Origin: Photobacterium aquimaris
Lineage (GTDB): Bacteria > Pseudomonadota > Gammaproteobacteria > Enterobacterales > Vibrionaceae
Assembly: GCF_002954455.1 (NCBI RefSeq)
Contig: NZ_MSCC01000001.1
Location: 1,801,909 to 1,865,908 of the forward strand
Reading direction: 5' to 3'
DNA length: 64,000 nt
In this document: one piece after another, positions 63,527-64,000 of the stretch
Layout: every line of letters starts with the position of its first letter
Position numbering within the stretch: position 1 is the stretch's first letter
The notes under the pieces: generated by a model
The model's database searches: none
What the model saw: the letters and a program-made list of their open reading frames with translations, nothing else
What the model was told of the DNA's origin: nothing
Translations under genes and position numbers: made by a program

Positions 63527-64000
63527 TTAATTATCACTATTTAAACGACGTAATAGCTGATCTTTTAAATTAGGTGGTGTGCCTTTGATCGTCAAAGTAT
63601 CAGTTTCTGCATCATAAAAGATACGCTCGCCTAATAACATGCTGTCAAAGTTAAGCGTCATACCGCCGCCAGAACCAACAAACTTGGTCAATTTACGCAT
63701 TGCACTGCGATCGGCAGGGAAGCTTTCTTCTAATTCATAACCTTGTTTAGAGGTGAAATCATAGAAATTAGTGCCATCATCTGCTGCAGGTAATTCACCT
63801 GATAATTCTTTGACTGTAACTTCATCACCAGCTTGAAGTTGGCCATTGCAATAATCGTAAACTTGCTTACGGTATTGCTGCTTTTCTTCTTTATCTAAAC
63901 GCGAATCTGCACAAAAATCTTCTACTGCTTGCATCAATACTTGGTTTTGAACTTTAACGTCTAAACCTACCTCTGCTTGCATAAAATCAAGGAAGAAATC
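63527..64000 (-). CDS. yejK: Nucleoid-associated protein YejK (NdpA), C-terminal part
   Basis: Nucleoid protein of the NdpA family, which in E. coli interacts with topoisomerase IV. About 157 C-terminal residues are visible, running off the right edge at base 64000 with the frame open ([16 protein letters not shown]). The family C-terminal blocks are present: [21 protein letters not shown] and [20 protein letters not shown]. The internal ATG at 63982 is not the gene start. A terminator follows on the minus strand. Confidence 0.92.
   Translation of the reverse strand, partial: DFFLDFMQAEVGLDVKVQNQVLMQAVEDFCADSRLDKEEKQQYRKQVYDYCNGQLQAGDEVTVKELSGELPAADDGTNFYDFTSKQGYELEESFPADRSAMRKLTKFVGSGGGMTLNFDSMLLGERIFYDAETDTLTIKGTPPNLKDQLLRRLNSDN

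Overview
The window is ordinary chromosomal DNA of a low-GC gammaproteobacterium of the family Vibrionaceae, most like Photobacterium. The evidence is gene order and content: luxU-luxO next to a Qrr small RNA and uvrB, the sodium-motor protein MotY beside rnt, a FadL-VolA pair, an rsx/rnf operon followed by nth, and the trxB-cydDC-aat-bpt-infA-clpA-clpS-cspD-icd-rluE-mnmA-hflD-purB block. I see no phage, insertion sequence, CRISPR array, rRNA or tRNA.

Layout. 1-18.4 kb: ftsK (5' part), lrp, trxB, cydDC, aat-bpt (N-degron tagging), infA, clpA-clpS (the protease that reads those tags), cspD, icd, rluE, then mnmA-hflD-purB behind a perfect PurR-type palindrome. 18.8-22.1 kb: an overlapping pair of membrane c-di-GMP enzymes, an EAL phosphodiesterase with a variant CSS redox domain and a GGDEF cyclase. 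22-28 kb: oppABCDF on the minus strand. 28-31.4 kb: small ORFs and moaACDE with a probable Moco riboswitch. 31.4-37.7 kb: two poorly known proteins, a YvcK homologue, luxU-luxO, qrr1 with a sigma-54 promoter and repeated upstream elements, and uvrB. 37.7-38.7 kb: a gene-free interval with a hexanucleotide microsatellite, an inverted-repeat element and an inverted DnaA-box pair. 38.7-49 kb: pepE, rsxABCDGE, nth, a small membrane protein, motY, rnt. 49-64 kb: fadL-volA, an Na+/H+ antiporter-family gene, grxD, sodB, a gene remnant, asd, an NhaC-YjiH-YjiG-M20 peptidase cluster, a ygbA-like gene and the 3' part of yejK.

Functional themes are protein turnover (Aat/Bpt/ClpAPS, M20 peptidase, PepE, Opp uptake), redox and metal enzymes (Rsx, Nth, SodB, GrxD, MoaA-E, TrxB, CydDC) and signalling (LuxU/LuxO/Qrr, c-di-GMP, Lrp).

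The most notable signal is that three genes (the GGDEF cyclase, moaA and yjiG) are each out of frame by exactly one nucleotide at a short A tract, with the rest of the protein intact downstream. One extra A, or a -1 ribosomal slip, restores a protein of normal family length in every case. Two of the three sit on textbook -1 slippery heptamers (A_AAA_AAG and A_AAA_AAA), but homopolymer sequencing error explains the set equally well. The sequence alone cannot decide.
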